A stretch of DNA of 13,818 nucleotides from the NCBI GenBank assembly GCA_001275005.1, contig JWZX01002612.1, positions 1 through 13,818 of the forward strand, given 5' to 3'. Both the position numbers and the translations under genes were made by a program. The notes under the pieces were generated by a model that did not search any database, had not been told where the DNA came from, and saw only the letters and a list, made by a program, of their open reading frames with translations. This stretch comes from Chrysochromulina tobinii (Eukaryota; Haptophyta; Prymnesiales; Chrysochromulinaceae). Each line of letters begins with the position of its first letter. The stretch's first letter is position 1. Shown here piece after piece: positions 1-9,890 of the stretch.

Positions 1-43
1 ATGCAAGATACATGCAGGATACATGCAGGATACATCAGGATAC
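1..43. repeat. Short tandem repeat, 11-bp unit
   Basis: Four tandem units of about 11 bp (ATGCAGGATAC type) run from the first base. The first unit has one substitution (A for G) and the fourth lacks one G. The array may extend beyond the left edge. Confidence 0.8.
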
Positions 44-47
44 GTAT

Positions 48-89
48 TGTATAGGAACCCCCCCCCAATTTGTATAGGAAACCCCCCCC
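48..89. repeat. Two copies of TGTATAGGAA followed by a C-run
   Basis: TGTATAGGAA occurs at 48-57 and 71-80, followed by 9 C and then by A plus 8 C. The spacing is 23 bp. It is probably a small local duplication; no function is implied. Confidence 0.7.
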
Positions 90-306
90 GTAACCCGCCA
101 CCACCCACCAGGGGAACAGGGGAGCCGGGACACACTAAGGACACACACGGTACAGACCGACGACCGCAAGCGACTAACCGTACGCGCGTCACTGGCTGGT
201 CACTGGACCTCTGGACGAGCTCACGTCAGGACATAGAGGACACCGTGGGCGGTCACATGGGGTCGCCAGTGGATGGAAGCATAGCCATGAAGCAAGCCTT
301 TGATAT

Positions 307-314
307 TATATAAG
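307..314 (+). promoter_or_regulatory. TATA-like element TATATAAG
   Basis: TATATAAG matches the TATA consensus for plus-strand transcription and lies in an AT-rich island (ATATTATATAAGTA) within GC-rich DNA. No credible plus-strand gene follows it, so it may be chance or may belong to a non-coding transcript. Confidence 0.15.
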
Positions 315-643
315 TACCTGCTACCTCCCCAAATGGCGCGTGTCCCCACCGCACAGGACCGCCCAGACCGCGCAGAGCCAGTGTGCAACGCCACGCCCAT
401 ATTGCCATGAGCAGCAGATCGTACCATCGAGAATGCTCCGACGCCCCGCACGATGCGCGACGTCCGACGCACGCCAGCAGGCTAGGCACCCGACCGCGCA
501 CACCACACACACAACAAAATACATGCCCTCGACGCAACGCAAGCACGTGCACGTGACTCTCGTGATGGAAAGGTGGTGATGCGCTGTGCCGGTTGCACCG
601 ACCGAACACCCTCCCGCCGACTCCCTATCCGCGCCGCACCGTC

Positions 644-2428
644 TCAGTCCGCCACGGGGATGGTGTCGATCAGACGCGCGACCACCTGCGGCAACAGACT
701 CTTGTCAAAGTTCGGGTCCTCAAGGCTCCACGATGCGGTCTTGGTGCGCCGCATGCCCCAGATCCAGTCGTCCTCGTTCGAGATGTGGATGGTCTCGGCC
801 TTACCCGTCGCCTCGTCCACCGTGTGCTCAAAACGGACCGAGAGCCCCTTGGCATAGTGCACGCCCAACACGACGCCCGAGTACGGCACGTCCATCGGCT
901 TCTCAACGCCCGTGTACTTATCCGGATGCGTCTCTTCATACCAGACAGTCAGCCGGGCGGACTTGGCCTCGGCCACGGTCAGCCCGCGCAGCTCGACTGG
1001 AGAGCCTTCGTTCAAGATGCCCACCGGCATCCACTGCCAGCCCGCTGGCGCGCCCGCAGTCGGTTCGCCGGCGGGGTGCGTACTCGGGATGAGCGTGTAC
1101 AGGCGCGAGACGGCGCCGATCTGCACGCTCGCGCGCACGGCCGTTGACAGCGGCGAGACCTCGCATAGGCGAAGCCAGCCGCACTGTTTGTCGCCACTGT
1201 GCGCCGCGTACGCGAGCGGCCCCATGCGCGGACGCACCGCGCGAGGGCGGTCCGCCTTGCCCGTCACGGCTCCGGCCGCCTTGGCGAGCTCCTTCTCAAG
1301 CGCGTCCCACGCGCACGTCTCGTCCAGCACATACAAGTGGCGCGCGACCGCGCTCACCGTACGCGCCTTGAGCACGCCGTGCCGCCACTTGTAGCAACGC
1401 TCGAGGGTCAGGGCACGCGAGCGAGCGGTCGGCGCAAGCAGTCCCTCGAGCGTGCGCAGCGCGGCACCGAGCTCGATGGGGTGGGTCGCCTGGGAGAGCA
1501 CCCCCAGCCACAGCTCGCGCATCGCGGCAGCATGCTGCGTGCAGACGGCCCAGGCGGCGCCGGCAGAGCGCAGTCGCTCTTCGAACTCGAGGAGAGCGAC
1601 GCGCAGCAGACTGAGGTGGGGCCCATGCGCCGCTGGCAGGGCGGTGACGCCCGTGGCCTCCTCAGCGAGTGCCAGGATCGATTGCGACATGGAGAGGGTG
1701 GGCGCGGCGTACGTTGGCTGGAGGGGCGGGGGCGGCGGCGGAGGAGAGCCCATGGCCTCGTCCTCGTCCTCGTTGGCGGCCCCTTCGGCCGCCGCCTTGG
1801 TCGCCGCCTCCGCCGCCTCCTTAGCGGCGGCCTCCTTGGCCTCCGCGATGGCCTCCTTCTGCGTGAGGTTGCGCGCGTCCGCCAAGCCGTCGGCCCGCGC
1901 CACTGCCGCGCCGAAGGAACGCAGCCGGGCGGCGACCGATTCCATCGATGGCGCTCGCGCCTCGCCGTAGCCCGGCGGCAAGGCATCGGTCGGCACCACC
2001 TCCAACTTTGGCTCGGACTGACTGCCCGACTTCCGTCGTGTGGCCGCCGCCGCCGCCACGCTCGCGGCGTCTTCACTCTCTGCTGCTGCGGCTGCTGCGG
2101 CTGCTGCTGCGGCGGCGGCGGCGGCGGCGGCGCCAGTAGGTGCGCTGGGATAGAGGGAGCTAGGGTGCAGCCGCACCTTGCCAAACCCATCAGCGTCCTT
2201 GACCTTGCCCCCCCCGCCGTGGCTCGCATTGGGCGGCTGCAGCACAGCGCTCAGCCGATGACGATGGAGCGTCTTGAGCAGCTCGCCCTCGCGCTTGCCC
2301 TCAGGGTGAAGAGCCGCGAAGAGTTGCTGCAGCGCCGACGCGCCTCCCAACCATCCCCAGCGCACTGTCTCACCCTCCGGCAGGCTACGAGAGAGATGCT
2401 GCCGCCCGTACTCGCCAAACTCGTCCAT

Positions 2429-2478
<50 letters not shown>

Positions 2479-5117
2479 TCCCGTTGTCTCCGCTGCCGCT
2501 GCCATTCGCGCCGCTGCTGTCTGCGCACGGCATTTGCACAAAGAGGCCATCGGCACCCAACACGCCGCCCAAGCAGTGGTAGATGTTGCCATGCCGGTCC
2601 GCGCCGAGGGGTTCCGAGCGCGTGGGCATCGTCTCGAGCTGATCGAGCACGTCGAGTCGCTTCACACGCAGCCGCGTCACGGCGAGAGCCTCCTCCGTAG
2701 CCTTGGACTTGTCCGCTGCCAGCTCCTCCGAAAAGTCAGGCGCCTTTCCGAGCGGCTTCTTCTTCTCCTTCGCCCTCTGCTGCTGCTGCGCCTTCCACTC
2801 GGCCAGACGACGCTCCATGGACTCGATCCGCTGCAGGCTCCCCTTGAGGCTCGCCGCGTGCAACCCCTCCTCCTCTTGGAGCGTCTTTCGCTCACGCATG
2901 AGCTCGACGCTTCCTTCCCAGTTGCGCTCGGCATGCTCTCGGACGGTCTGCGTCTGTGCCGTGTTCTGGCTGAGCCAGTAGAGCACCTCGAGCTTCTGCA
3001 TGGGCGTGAGAGCGACCCACTCGCCCGAACGGAGCGCGTGCACGCAGTCGACGCGCGCCGAGCGGAAGCTAAAGTCGGCCCACGGCGAGTACGACGAGTC
3101 GAAGTCGAGGAGCACCGCGACCAGCTCAGGCCAGAGCAGCGGCAGGGCCGGATCGTTGACGGCCGTGAGCCAGGTGACCCAATCGTCCACACCCACGACG
3201 TCGCGCGCAAGGGCGCGCAGCATGGCGACGATGAGCTCGCCCGCAAGCGCCACGTCCACTGCGCCCTCGCCGCACACCGCGTTCACGAGCGCCGCGAACG
3301 GCAGCGCGTGAGGCGAGAGTTTGAACGTCACGCCCATCAAATTGTAAAAGTCCCACAGCTCAAGGAGGCGCGCCATCTCGCGAGGCAGATCGCGCAGCGC
3401 CGGCGGCCACGGAAGCTCGGTGGATGCCGGCAGCGTCGGCAGCGGTGGCAGTATCGCGGGCGGCGCCCCCCGGGGCGGGAAGACGAACGCGGGGGGGGGG
3501 ACGGGCGGCGACGCGCCTGCGGCCTCCGCCGCCGCCGCCGTCGGCAGCGCCGGCAACGAGCGACCGGACGCGACGAGCATCGCGCGGTGCGCGGCCTCCT
3601 TTCGGTGCAGCTGCACGTCCTCCATAGGGAACATGGCCTCGAGCCTCTCCATGGCGCTCATCGCCGCCGCCCCCTCGCCCCCCTCGCCCTCTGCACGCTT
3701 GCGCTTCTTACCGGCCTCGTCACCCCCGCCGCTCGTCGCGCCGCCGCCGCCGCCGCCCACGCTCAAAACGCCACCTGCTCCCGCATCGCCGCCGCCGCCG
3801 TCGGCTGTCCCGGGCGAGAGCGGCGTGGCGCCGCCCCCCGGCAGCCCGCTCCCTCCATCGAGGGAAGCGCGCTTGGGTCCTCGCTTGCCCTTCATAGCAG
3901 CTGCCTCACGCGCCTCCTTCTCGGCTTCAAGGGCAGCAGTCTCGATGATGAAGCGCTCCTTGTCCGCCGCCGCAATCTCCTCGTACGTCGCCTTCACCTC
4001 TTTACTCGCCCCCTTCCAACGCTCGCCCACCAGCCGGCCCACGTCTGCGTAAGAAAGAGGAGCCCCCTCAGCCGTCAACAGCCCTTCGGTCGCGATCTGG
4101 GTGCGCATCTCCTTTGAATAGTACATGAAGGCGCTCTGCGCCGGGCGCGGCGCGTTCGGGTCCTCGTCCTTGCCGCCCGCCTTGCCCTTGCCGCCTGCGC
4201 CGCCCGCCTTGCCCTTTCCGTCTGCGCCGCCGCCCGAGCCCGCACGCGGCGTGTGGCTCGGCACCGCCTCGTACATCTTCGTCGCCTTGCGCTGGCGCTT
4301 ATTGGGGTCGGACTCCGCCTTCTCCTCGTCATCGAGGCTGCGCTGCGTGATCGCCTCCTCCTTCGCCTTGCGCTCGAGCGCCTCCCGCAACCCGATGAGC
4401 GCCCGGCACGACGCGAGCTCCTCCGAGTTGGCGATCTGGTCGACGAGGAAGCGCCCAAAGTGGAGCAGATCGTCCGCCTTGAACTGGATGGCACCCGGGA
4501 TCGAGTTGCACAGGATCGTCTGGCGCAGCAGCGCCTTGTACGTCATCGTCGGGTCGTCCGCGAGCAGCGCAAGCACGCGCGCCGCCAGCGCCGTCTTGCG
4601 CTGCAGCACTTCCCACAGCGGCGTGTACTGCGGCGCCGGCGAGAGCAGCTTGTAGTCGGCCGTCTCCGTGCTCACCCACACGATGACCATCTCGTCGGCG
4701 TACTCGACCGACCACTCGGTCACGGCGCTCAGGCGCACGACCGGGCCCGCTGGCCCGCCCTGCCGTGGGCTGCCATCCTCCGCGAGCGCAGTCACGCGGC
4801 CCACGATGTCGAGCGGAGTCGGCTCGTCGCCGTCAAGGACCTGAAGATCTCGCATGAGCAGCACTCCGCGCTCCGGTTCCTCCTCGAAGACGGCGCACTC
4901 GGCGAGGCCGCGCATTGGCAGCTCGCCGTTGGGATTGATCGCATCGAAGGCCTCTGTGACCGCGCTCTCCATCTCGGGCACTGCGGGTCGCGAGGTGCAG
5001 TTGAGGGGCAAGGCGTCGGGGCACTGCTCAGAGCATGCACGGCAATGAGGGAGGCAGTGGGCACATGTAGAGGGCGCACGTACCGTCATCGAGGTAGAAC
5101 TCTTCGGCGCCCTGCAT
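644..5117 (-). CDS. Chromatin protein: DNMT1-RFD, HMG box, DDT, WHIM, Tudor-like
   Basis: Two exons, 5117-5084 and 4980-644, encode 1456 aa. Residues about 20-205 match the DNMT1 replication-foci domain (EWSVEYAD, YKLLSPAPQYTPLW). About 285-360 is an HMG box (EDPNAPRPAQSAFMYYSKEM); KKRKR at 436-440 is a likely nuclear signal. About 541-600 is a DDT domain (LLELWDFYNLMG). WHIM-type motifs follow: WVALTPMQKLEVLYWLSQNT (about 663-682), EPLGADRHGNIYHCL (about 801-815) and WGWLGGASALQQLF with KREGELLKTL (about 887-915). A coiled coil lies at about 700-775. The C-terminus (about 1365-1420) has a Tudor-like YSGVVLGVHYAKGLSVRF...NEDDWIWG. DDT plus WHIM is the signature of ISWI-partner proteins (ACF1/BAZ, plant DDT proteins), which dock the remodeller on linker DNA; no PHD, bromodomain or methyltransferase domain is seen. 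Inferred role: nuclear ISWI cofactor linking remodelling to replicated or modified chromatin. Polyglycine and polyalanine tracts interrupt it. Start ATG 5117 opens the only short exon that splices in frame. Confidence 0.85.
2081..2131 (-). repeat. Polyalanine-coding tract (17 codons)
   Basis: GCN codons (GCA, GCC, GCG mixed on the minus strand) encode 17 Ala in the chromatin protein, between the WHIM region and the C-terminal half. The mixed codons suggest an older, partly stabilised expansion. Confidence 0.85.
2429..2476 (-). repeat. Pure (GGC)16 polyglycine-coding microsatellite
   Basis: Sixteen uninterrupted GCC triplets on the plus strand encode 16 Gly in the chromatin protein. The tract lies between the DRHGN motif and the later WHIM motif, so it is a linker inside what is normally one conserved region. 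Perfect triplet purity suggests an unstable, recent expansion. Confidence 0.9.
4981..5083 (-). other. Intron 1 of the chromatin gene (103 nt)
   Basis: Donor GACG|GTACGTGCGC and acceptor GACCCGCAG|TGCC fit GT-AG rules. The intron is phase 1: the last G of exon 1 plus TG makes GTG (Val12). Splicing joins MQGAEEFYLDD to VPEMESAVTEAF and avoids translating a Cys-rich stretch unlike the rest of the protein. No direct repeat flanks this intron. Confidence 0.75.
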
Positions 5118-5140
5118 CGCGCTGGCCGACGCGCCTCAGG

Positions 5141-5154
5141 CTACTGTACAGTAG
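5141..5154. promoter_or_regulatory. 14-bp perfect palindrome
   Basis: CTACTGTACAGTAG is its own reverse complement and ends 24 bp upstream of the chromatin-gene start codon. It could be a dimeric factor site or sit in the 5' UTR. The binding protein is unknown. Confidence 0.4.
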
Positions 5155-5181
5155 ATCGCACCGCCTCACGAGCAAAAGTGC

Positions 5182-5200
5182 TACCGGTACGGTACCGGTA
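5182..5200. promoter_or_regulatory. 19-bp perfect palindrome with one-base centre
   Basis: TACCGGTAC-G-GTACCGGTA lies 65-83 bp upstream of the chromatin-gene ATG. Each arm itself contains the palindromic core TACCGGTA. It is a candidate operator-like dimer site or a core promoter element. Confidence 0.4.
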
Positions 5201-5377
5201 AACAATAAAAAGCGTCGAAGCGGGCGGTGGAAGTTCTGAAGCTTAGATCCCCGCGGCCAAGGCGGAAGGTGCGGGGGTGCCGCCGCCACTCCGCGCTCGC
5301 CGACGCGCCCAAGCGGCTGCCTAATTCTGACGACAGTGACACTGACAACTCCGCATGCGCATCGTCTTTTGTTAAGT

Positions 5378-8300
5378 CTAGGACGGCTTTCGGCGCCCAG
5401 CTGCCTGCGAGCGCTCCTTGGCTTGCAAGATCAGAAAGTCGTAATGGCGCCAGTATTTTTGCGCCAGAGGGCCGTCGTTGGGTTGGGATAGTCTGCTCAG
5501 CTTGTTGGTGGGCTCGCGGGTGGCTGGGTCCAGCGCGTGGACCCTGGGCAGCCCGTACGAGAGACTGTTGGCCATCCAGCGGCCGATGCCCACCGCGATC
5601 AACGGCTTCGCGAGCGGCTCGAGACCTGTGGGGATCTCATTCTCCTCCGCGTACACGAGCGCCTTGGCCATCGACATACCCGCCGCCCAGAGCGCCTTGA
5701 GCTCGTACTCGCGCAGCTGGAGCGCGCCCGAGAGGTAGGCCGAGGGCATCGCGTCGGGATTCTCCGCCTCTTTGAAGTGGAGCTCAGCCTCATGCTTGAT
5801 GCGCTCGAAGAGGTCCTCGAAGACCGCGAGCAGCAGCTTGCGCATCTTGGACTGACTCGTATGCTTGATCGTGCGCCGACGCACCCAGCAACTCTTGCGC
5901 CGCAGCCAGCCCGCGTGCGACTCCGCAGCGCGCGAAAGGGTCAGGACCCACTTGTCGAGCTCGAGGGCGGCGGAGAGCTCTCTCTGGCCGCCGTAGACCA
6001 CCCTGGCCCATGGCGGGTACGAGCGCAGCGCCGGGACCATCGAGCCGGCAGCTTGCTCAAAGTACCGGCCATCCACCTTGATGAAGCTATCAGTCCGGAG
6101 ATCCTCGGGCAGGTTCAAGTCGGCGAGCTCCTTCTGGCTGAACACCTGCACGCAGGGCCCCTCGTCTTCTGGGCCGCTCCGAGTCCGCAGAGCCGCTCCG
6201 AGGGTCTCGCTCACGAGCTCACTGCCCTTCCTCGGCGGCTCTCGACCGACCTTCTTCCACCGAGAGCCCACAGGCCCCACAGGCCCGGGTTCGCCACCGA
6301 GCCCCTCTGCAGGGTTGACGGCCCCGATCAGCAACGCCAGCGCCTCCAGCACCTCCGGGGACGCCATCGCATGAATGTGGCCCGGCACGTAATCCGTATG
6401 CGTCAGTGCCGCCAAGCGCTCATCGTACACGTCCTTGGATTCGGGAGTCGGAGACTGGTTGTACGCGCTCGCGCACTTGCCCGGTGCGCCGACTGCGTAG
6501 AAGCGAGTCGGCCCATCCATCGCGCGGCCAGCAATCTCGACGCGACGGAGGCGACCAAAGAGCGCTTGATCACCCGGAGGTGCAGGTACTCGAGCCAGCG
6601 CGCGAACAGGCAGCGCGGGCAGCTCGACGCGCGCCCGGCGACGATGAGACGCGAGAAGAAGAGCACACGATGGCGCCGCCGCCGAATCATCGAAGTGAAG
6701 CTCGGTCGGACGCGGGCAATGGTCGTGGCAACCACACGCATCCAGCTCCAGAACACCGAGCGCAAGAAGCGTAACCGGTAGTACGTCGGCATCATGCGCT
6801 CGATGGCAAGGAAGCGGTTGGCGATGCGGATCATCCGGCGCAGCTTCCATTTGTTGCACAGGGCCTTGGCGCGCTTGTAGCGCAACGGCTCCTTGAGCGC
6901 AGCATAGCACTCGCTCATCACCTCGAGTGACCACATGCGGTCGAACTGCGCCCAGGCGCGCAGCAGCACCGCGACGAGGATCTCGGCCTTGTTCTCGAGC
7001 CGAGAGCTGAGATTGCTCGTCGTGTGCTCGACCGCGCCGCTCACGTGCTTGTGGGTCTTCTCGAGCACCTCCTTCGAGCGTGCCTCGACGTTCTCACGCA
7101 TCTGCTGCCGGTGCTCGAATTTGCGTGCAAGCATCGCGCCGCGCCGCGTGAGGCGCGTGCCCTTTTGCCGGACCGAGTCGAGGACGGCAGTGAGTCGGCT
7201 CTGCCGCTCCTTGCATTTGAGCCGGTGTGCTGCGGCCGCGGCGTCCGCTGGCAGCGCCACAGCGTCATCGTCGAGCGGCGACGGTGGGCGCGCCTTGGAG
7301 CGCTGCACCGCTAACTTGAGCTCGTGACGCGAGAGCAGCACCGATACGTGCAAGTCGATCGTCGTCGGCTCCAAGGGCCGCAGAGCGGCGGCCGCCGCGG
7401 CCAGCGCGGCCGTTGCCGCGGTGCGGAGCTCCGTCGCCTCGAGCTGCGCCGCCTTCAAGTGCTCCTCGGCGCTCTCAATTGCCTTCATGGCGGCCTCCCC
7501 GTCCTCGGCCGTCGCCGCGCGCGCCTCGGCGATCCAACGGCCCAGGCGCGCAACTTGCCCCTCAGCCTGGGCGGCCGTCTCCTCGGCCGCCGCGGCCAGC
7601 GCGCCCGGCGTCGCCTCGACGGGCACCTTTTCCTCTGCTGGCGTGCTGCCCTCACCCTCACCCTCACCCGTGCGCACGGCCACGGCCTCGTCGTTCGCGC
7701 TCGCGTCTGCAGCGCCGAGGGCGAGGGCGAGCTCCTCGTCTTCGATCTCCTCCTCCTCCTCGCCCGGCACGGCGTCCTTGTCCTTCAACCGCTGCGCCTC
7801 GGCCTCGAGCATCTTCGCGGTCTGGTTCTCAGGTTCCACAGGGAAGTAGCGGTACCGCCGCTGCAGCGCCTTGGCGCCCAGATTGGCGTTGTGGTGGGCG
7901 CCTGGAGGCTCCGGCGGCGGCGCACCGCCCACGAGTGCTTTCTCTTCGGCGAGGTAGCGGCGGCGCGCCCGCTCAAGGGATTCCCAATCGTCGTCCTCCT
8001 CCTCCGTCGCCGGTGCCCTTCCGAAGACGGCCGCAGACGACGGTCGTGCTAGCGGGATCGGCGGCGACGACGAGCGGTCGGAGGACCACCGAGCCGATGT
8101 GGTAGCAGCGGCGGCAGCGGCGGCAGCGGCGGCGGCGGCGGCGGCGGCCTCGTCCTCCTTCCTGCGCGCCTCGGCGGCCTCGGCCGCCTTCTTCGCTCGC
8201 AGCCTGAGCGCCTCCGCCTTCGCCGCCGCCTCTTCGCGCCTCGCAAACGCCAGAGCCTTTCGCTCCGCCTCCGTTAAAGACGATGCCATCGACGTCTGCT

Positions 8301-9747
8301 TCTCGTCAGCTGCCTCGGCCGGCTTGGTGCGTGCGCGCTTCGCGGTGAGCAGCCCGGCGGTGAGCGAGCCGTCGCGCGGCTGCCTTGCGGCCGTCTCGAA
8401 GATCGACATCGGCTCTGTCGCCTCCTCGTCCTCGTCGTCGCCCGATGCACTCTCGGCGCCGCTCGTCGCGCTCGCGTCGTGGCGGGCGCTCGTGTCCGCC
8501 GCAGCTGCGGCGAAGGCCTCCGCCTCGGCCTTGGCCTTGGCGTCTTCGTCCTTCCGGAAGCCGAGGAGCACGTAGGCGACCCACTGCGTGAGGCGCCGTG
8601 AGTAGACGAGCGCATACCCGCGCAGTGCGCAGTACCGCTTGCGCCGCTGCCACTCCACGTTCTTGGCGAGCACGTCGAGCAATAAGGGTGAGAGGCGCCG
8701 CCGGCAGTGCTGGTGGACTCTGCGCGTATGGACGTCCTTGACACGATAGTGCTCGACCACGTCGCCGATGACGGGATGGTCGTGCCACGCGGGTGGCACC
8801 GGCAGCGGTGCCACCTGGCCCTCGGGGAGCATCATCATCTCCCCAAACGCGCGCCGGCGCACCTGCCGGCGACACACTGCATACGCATGCAAAGCGCAGA
8901 GGGATGCAGAGCACACGACGTGGGTACGCAGCCTGATGAACTTCCTGCTGCGCTGGATCGCGGTGTCCTTGTGGCGCGAGGCGGCCAGCTGGCGGAGCCG
9001 GTCCACGAGGAGCGCCATCCATCGCCGCTGCTGGACCGCGCGCATGCGCCGGCGTAAGGCACGCTCCTTGGCAAAGACAGCCCCGGCAATCCGCCAGCGC
9101 CGGATGCACCGCATTCGCGCCAGTCCGTCAGCCGTGCTGCTCGTCAGACGGTGGAGTGCCGACGTGTGTTGGCGCATCAGGCGCTTCCACACGTAGAATG
9201 GCCAGTGGCACGCCGTGTAGAACCGATACTCCTCGGCGTCGCTCAGCTCGTCCTCCTGCATCACGTGCCACGAGGCGTCGCGCTTCTTCGAAAAGGAGCG
9301 GCGCCTGCTGATCGCGGGCCGTTGGGACGACAGGGCGGTGGGAGTGGGATCGGGAGAGGCCGCGGGTGCGGGACTGGATATTATCGTGGCGGACGGAGCG
9401 GCAGCAGTGGCCGCGGGCCATGAGGTTGCTGGCAGCGGCAGGCGCGGAGAGGTGTCGAGCGGCGGCAGGCTCGTCGGCCGTTGCCGCGGCGACGACGAGA
9501 ATGGTGGTGGCAGTTTTTTGGCGATGGGATCGGCCGCTAGCGATGCGCTGGCTATCGCTGGCGGCCAGCGCAAGTGGCCCGCAGGGTCGAGCAGCGCCGG
9601 TGCCGAGGCTGATGAGAGCAGAGCGCGCAGCTGGTAGGCAGCTTCCTGCGCCCGTTGCTGGGCCACCGTCGTGAGGAGCGGATGACGACGCGATGCCGCG
9701 TGCTGCTGCAGCCTAGAAGCCTTTGGCGGGGGCCCATGGTGCTCCAT
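5378..9747 (-). CDS. Large coiled-coil / Trp-Arg helical-repeat protein (Sfi1/IQ-like), two or more exons
   Basis: The first exon starts at ATG 9747 (MEHHGPPPK; A at -3, G at +4) and stays open to 6403. The C-terminal part lies in another frame, open to the TAG at 5378-5380, so a splice near 6455-6668 is inferred; total about 1450 aa. Visible in order: a Pro/Ser/Ala-rich N-terminus; basic helices with spaced Trp/Arg (RCIRRWRIAGAVF, RRWMALLVDRLRQL); acidic and Ala-rich coiled coils; further Trp/Arg helices (LVAVLLRAWAQFDRMW, FLRSVFWSWMRVV, CLFARWLEYLHL); and an unrecognised roughly 350-aa C-terminus (VLEALALLIGAVNPAEG, VFEDLFERIKHEAEL). The W/R helices recall Sfi1 or IQ arrays of centrosomal and flagellar proteins, but I could not fix a repeat register. 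Inferred role: cytoskeletal or basal-body scaffold, low certainty. Alternatively the C-terminal part is a separate gene from ATG 6520 (380 aa). Confidence 0.6.
6455..6668 (-). other. Probable intron zone joining the two frames of the coiled-coil gene (exact sites unresolved)
   Basis: Both frames look protein-like on their own sides of this zone, and the upstream frame degenerates to Ser/Arg/Thr-rich sequence before its stop. In-phase GT-AG choices include 6455-6573 (CCGG|GTGATCAAG to CAACCAG|TCTCC, 119 nt) and 6493-6668 (CATC|GTGTGCTC to TACGCAG|TCGG, 176 nt). The second has the better acceptor but would remove a convincing W/R helix. A GC donor or a sequencing frameshift is also possible. 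Confidence 0.45.
8104..8148 (-). repeat. Polyalanine-coding tract (15 codons)
   Basis: AGC/GGC triplets on the plus strand read as 15 Ala (GCC/GCT) on the minus strand in the coiled-coil protein. The tract sits between an Ala/Glu/Lys-rich coiled coil (EARRKEDE) and a Ser-rich linker. Confidence 0.85.
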
Positions 9748-9890
9748 GCTCGCAGTGTCTCGCGACCGTTTCCGGTTCGCCGGTCGCCAGACGCGGCAGG
9801 AAGCATGAGGTGTGAAGAAAATGTTTTTCCGGCGTGTGAATGATGTGTGAATTCGTGTGTGAATCATATGAGGGACACTCGAGCCTGTGC
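9748..9890. other. 143-nt gap between two co-directional genes
   Basis: The ADH gene stops at 9891-9893 and the coiled-coil gene starts at 9747, both on the minus strand. The 3' UTR and polyadenylation site of one and the promoter of the other must fit into 143 nt or overlap. The gap contains the GTGTGAA repeat cluster. Confidence 0.6.
9810..9864. repeat. Cluster of GTGTGAA(T) repeats
   Basis: GTGTGAAT occurs at 9834-9841, 9845-9852 and 9857-9864, and GTGTGAAG at 9810-9817 (ATTCACAC on the transcribed-gene strand). They lie 63-117 bp upstream of the preferred ATG at 9747 and might be promoter elements or an unstable microsatellite. Confidence 0.55.

Larger units (their letters stand above)
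1..643. other. Left-edge non-coding region, 3' flank of the chromatin gene
   Basis: No supportable gene lies here. The stretch holds two short repeat blocks at the extreme left, a TATA-like string near 307, and two adjacent CACGTG cores at 544-549 and 550-555. The part nearest 643 should carry the 3' UTR of the minus-strand chromatin gene, whose stop codon is at 644-646. Open frames of up to 118 codons exist on both strands, but they show no domain and have the Arg/His/Cys-rich composition of GC-rich non-coding frames. Confidence 0.6.
5118..5377. other. 260-nt intergenic region: chromatin-gene promoter and coiled-coil-gene 3' flank
   Basis: This gap separates the minus-strand stop at 5378-5380 from the minus-strand ATG at 5117. 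It must hold the 3' end of the upstream gene and the promoter of the chromatin gene. Two perfect palindromes lie in it. An A/T-rich string (ACAATAAAAA, 5202-5211) just upstream of the larger palindrome is the only weak TATA-like candidate. Confidence 0.6.

Noticed and set aside
23-609. Small open frames near the left edge on both strands
   Set aside because: They overlap one another, include repeat-derived sequence and show no conserved motif.
1199-4117. 972-codon open frame on the plus strand opposite the chromatin gene
   Set aside because: It is Arg/His/Leu-rich with no domain and mirrors the GC-rich codon use of the minus-strand gene, whose frame shows several clear domains. Long antisense frames are expected in DNA this GC-rich.
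4981-5089. Start of the chromatin protein at the in-frame ATG 5089
   Set aside because: It would translate a Cys-rich 36-residue leader that begins inside a good GT donor context; splicing from ATG 5117 gives a cleaner N-terminus and uses GT-AG sites in phase.
5204-5209. AATAAA as plus-strand polyadenylation signals (also 11446-11451)
   Set aside because: No plus-strand gene ends near either site; they are probably chance A/T-rich strings.
5537-6781. 414-codon plus-strand frame opposite the coiled-coil gene (also 4253-5239 and 7324-8105)
   Set aside because: Arg/Ala/Gly/Pro-rich shadow frames with no recognisable motif; the minus-strand reading is more protein-like.
9748-9867. Upstream in-frame ATG 9867 for the coiled-coil protein
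   Set aside because: It lies 24 nt from the stop of the preceding gene, has a poor start context and encodes a His/Thr/Arg-rich stretch from the GTGTGAAT repeats. ATG 9747 has a better context.
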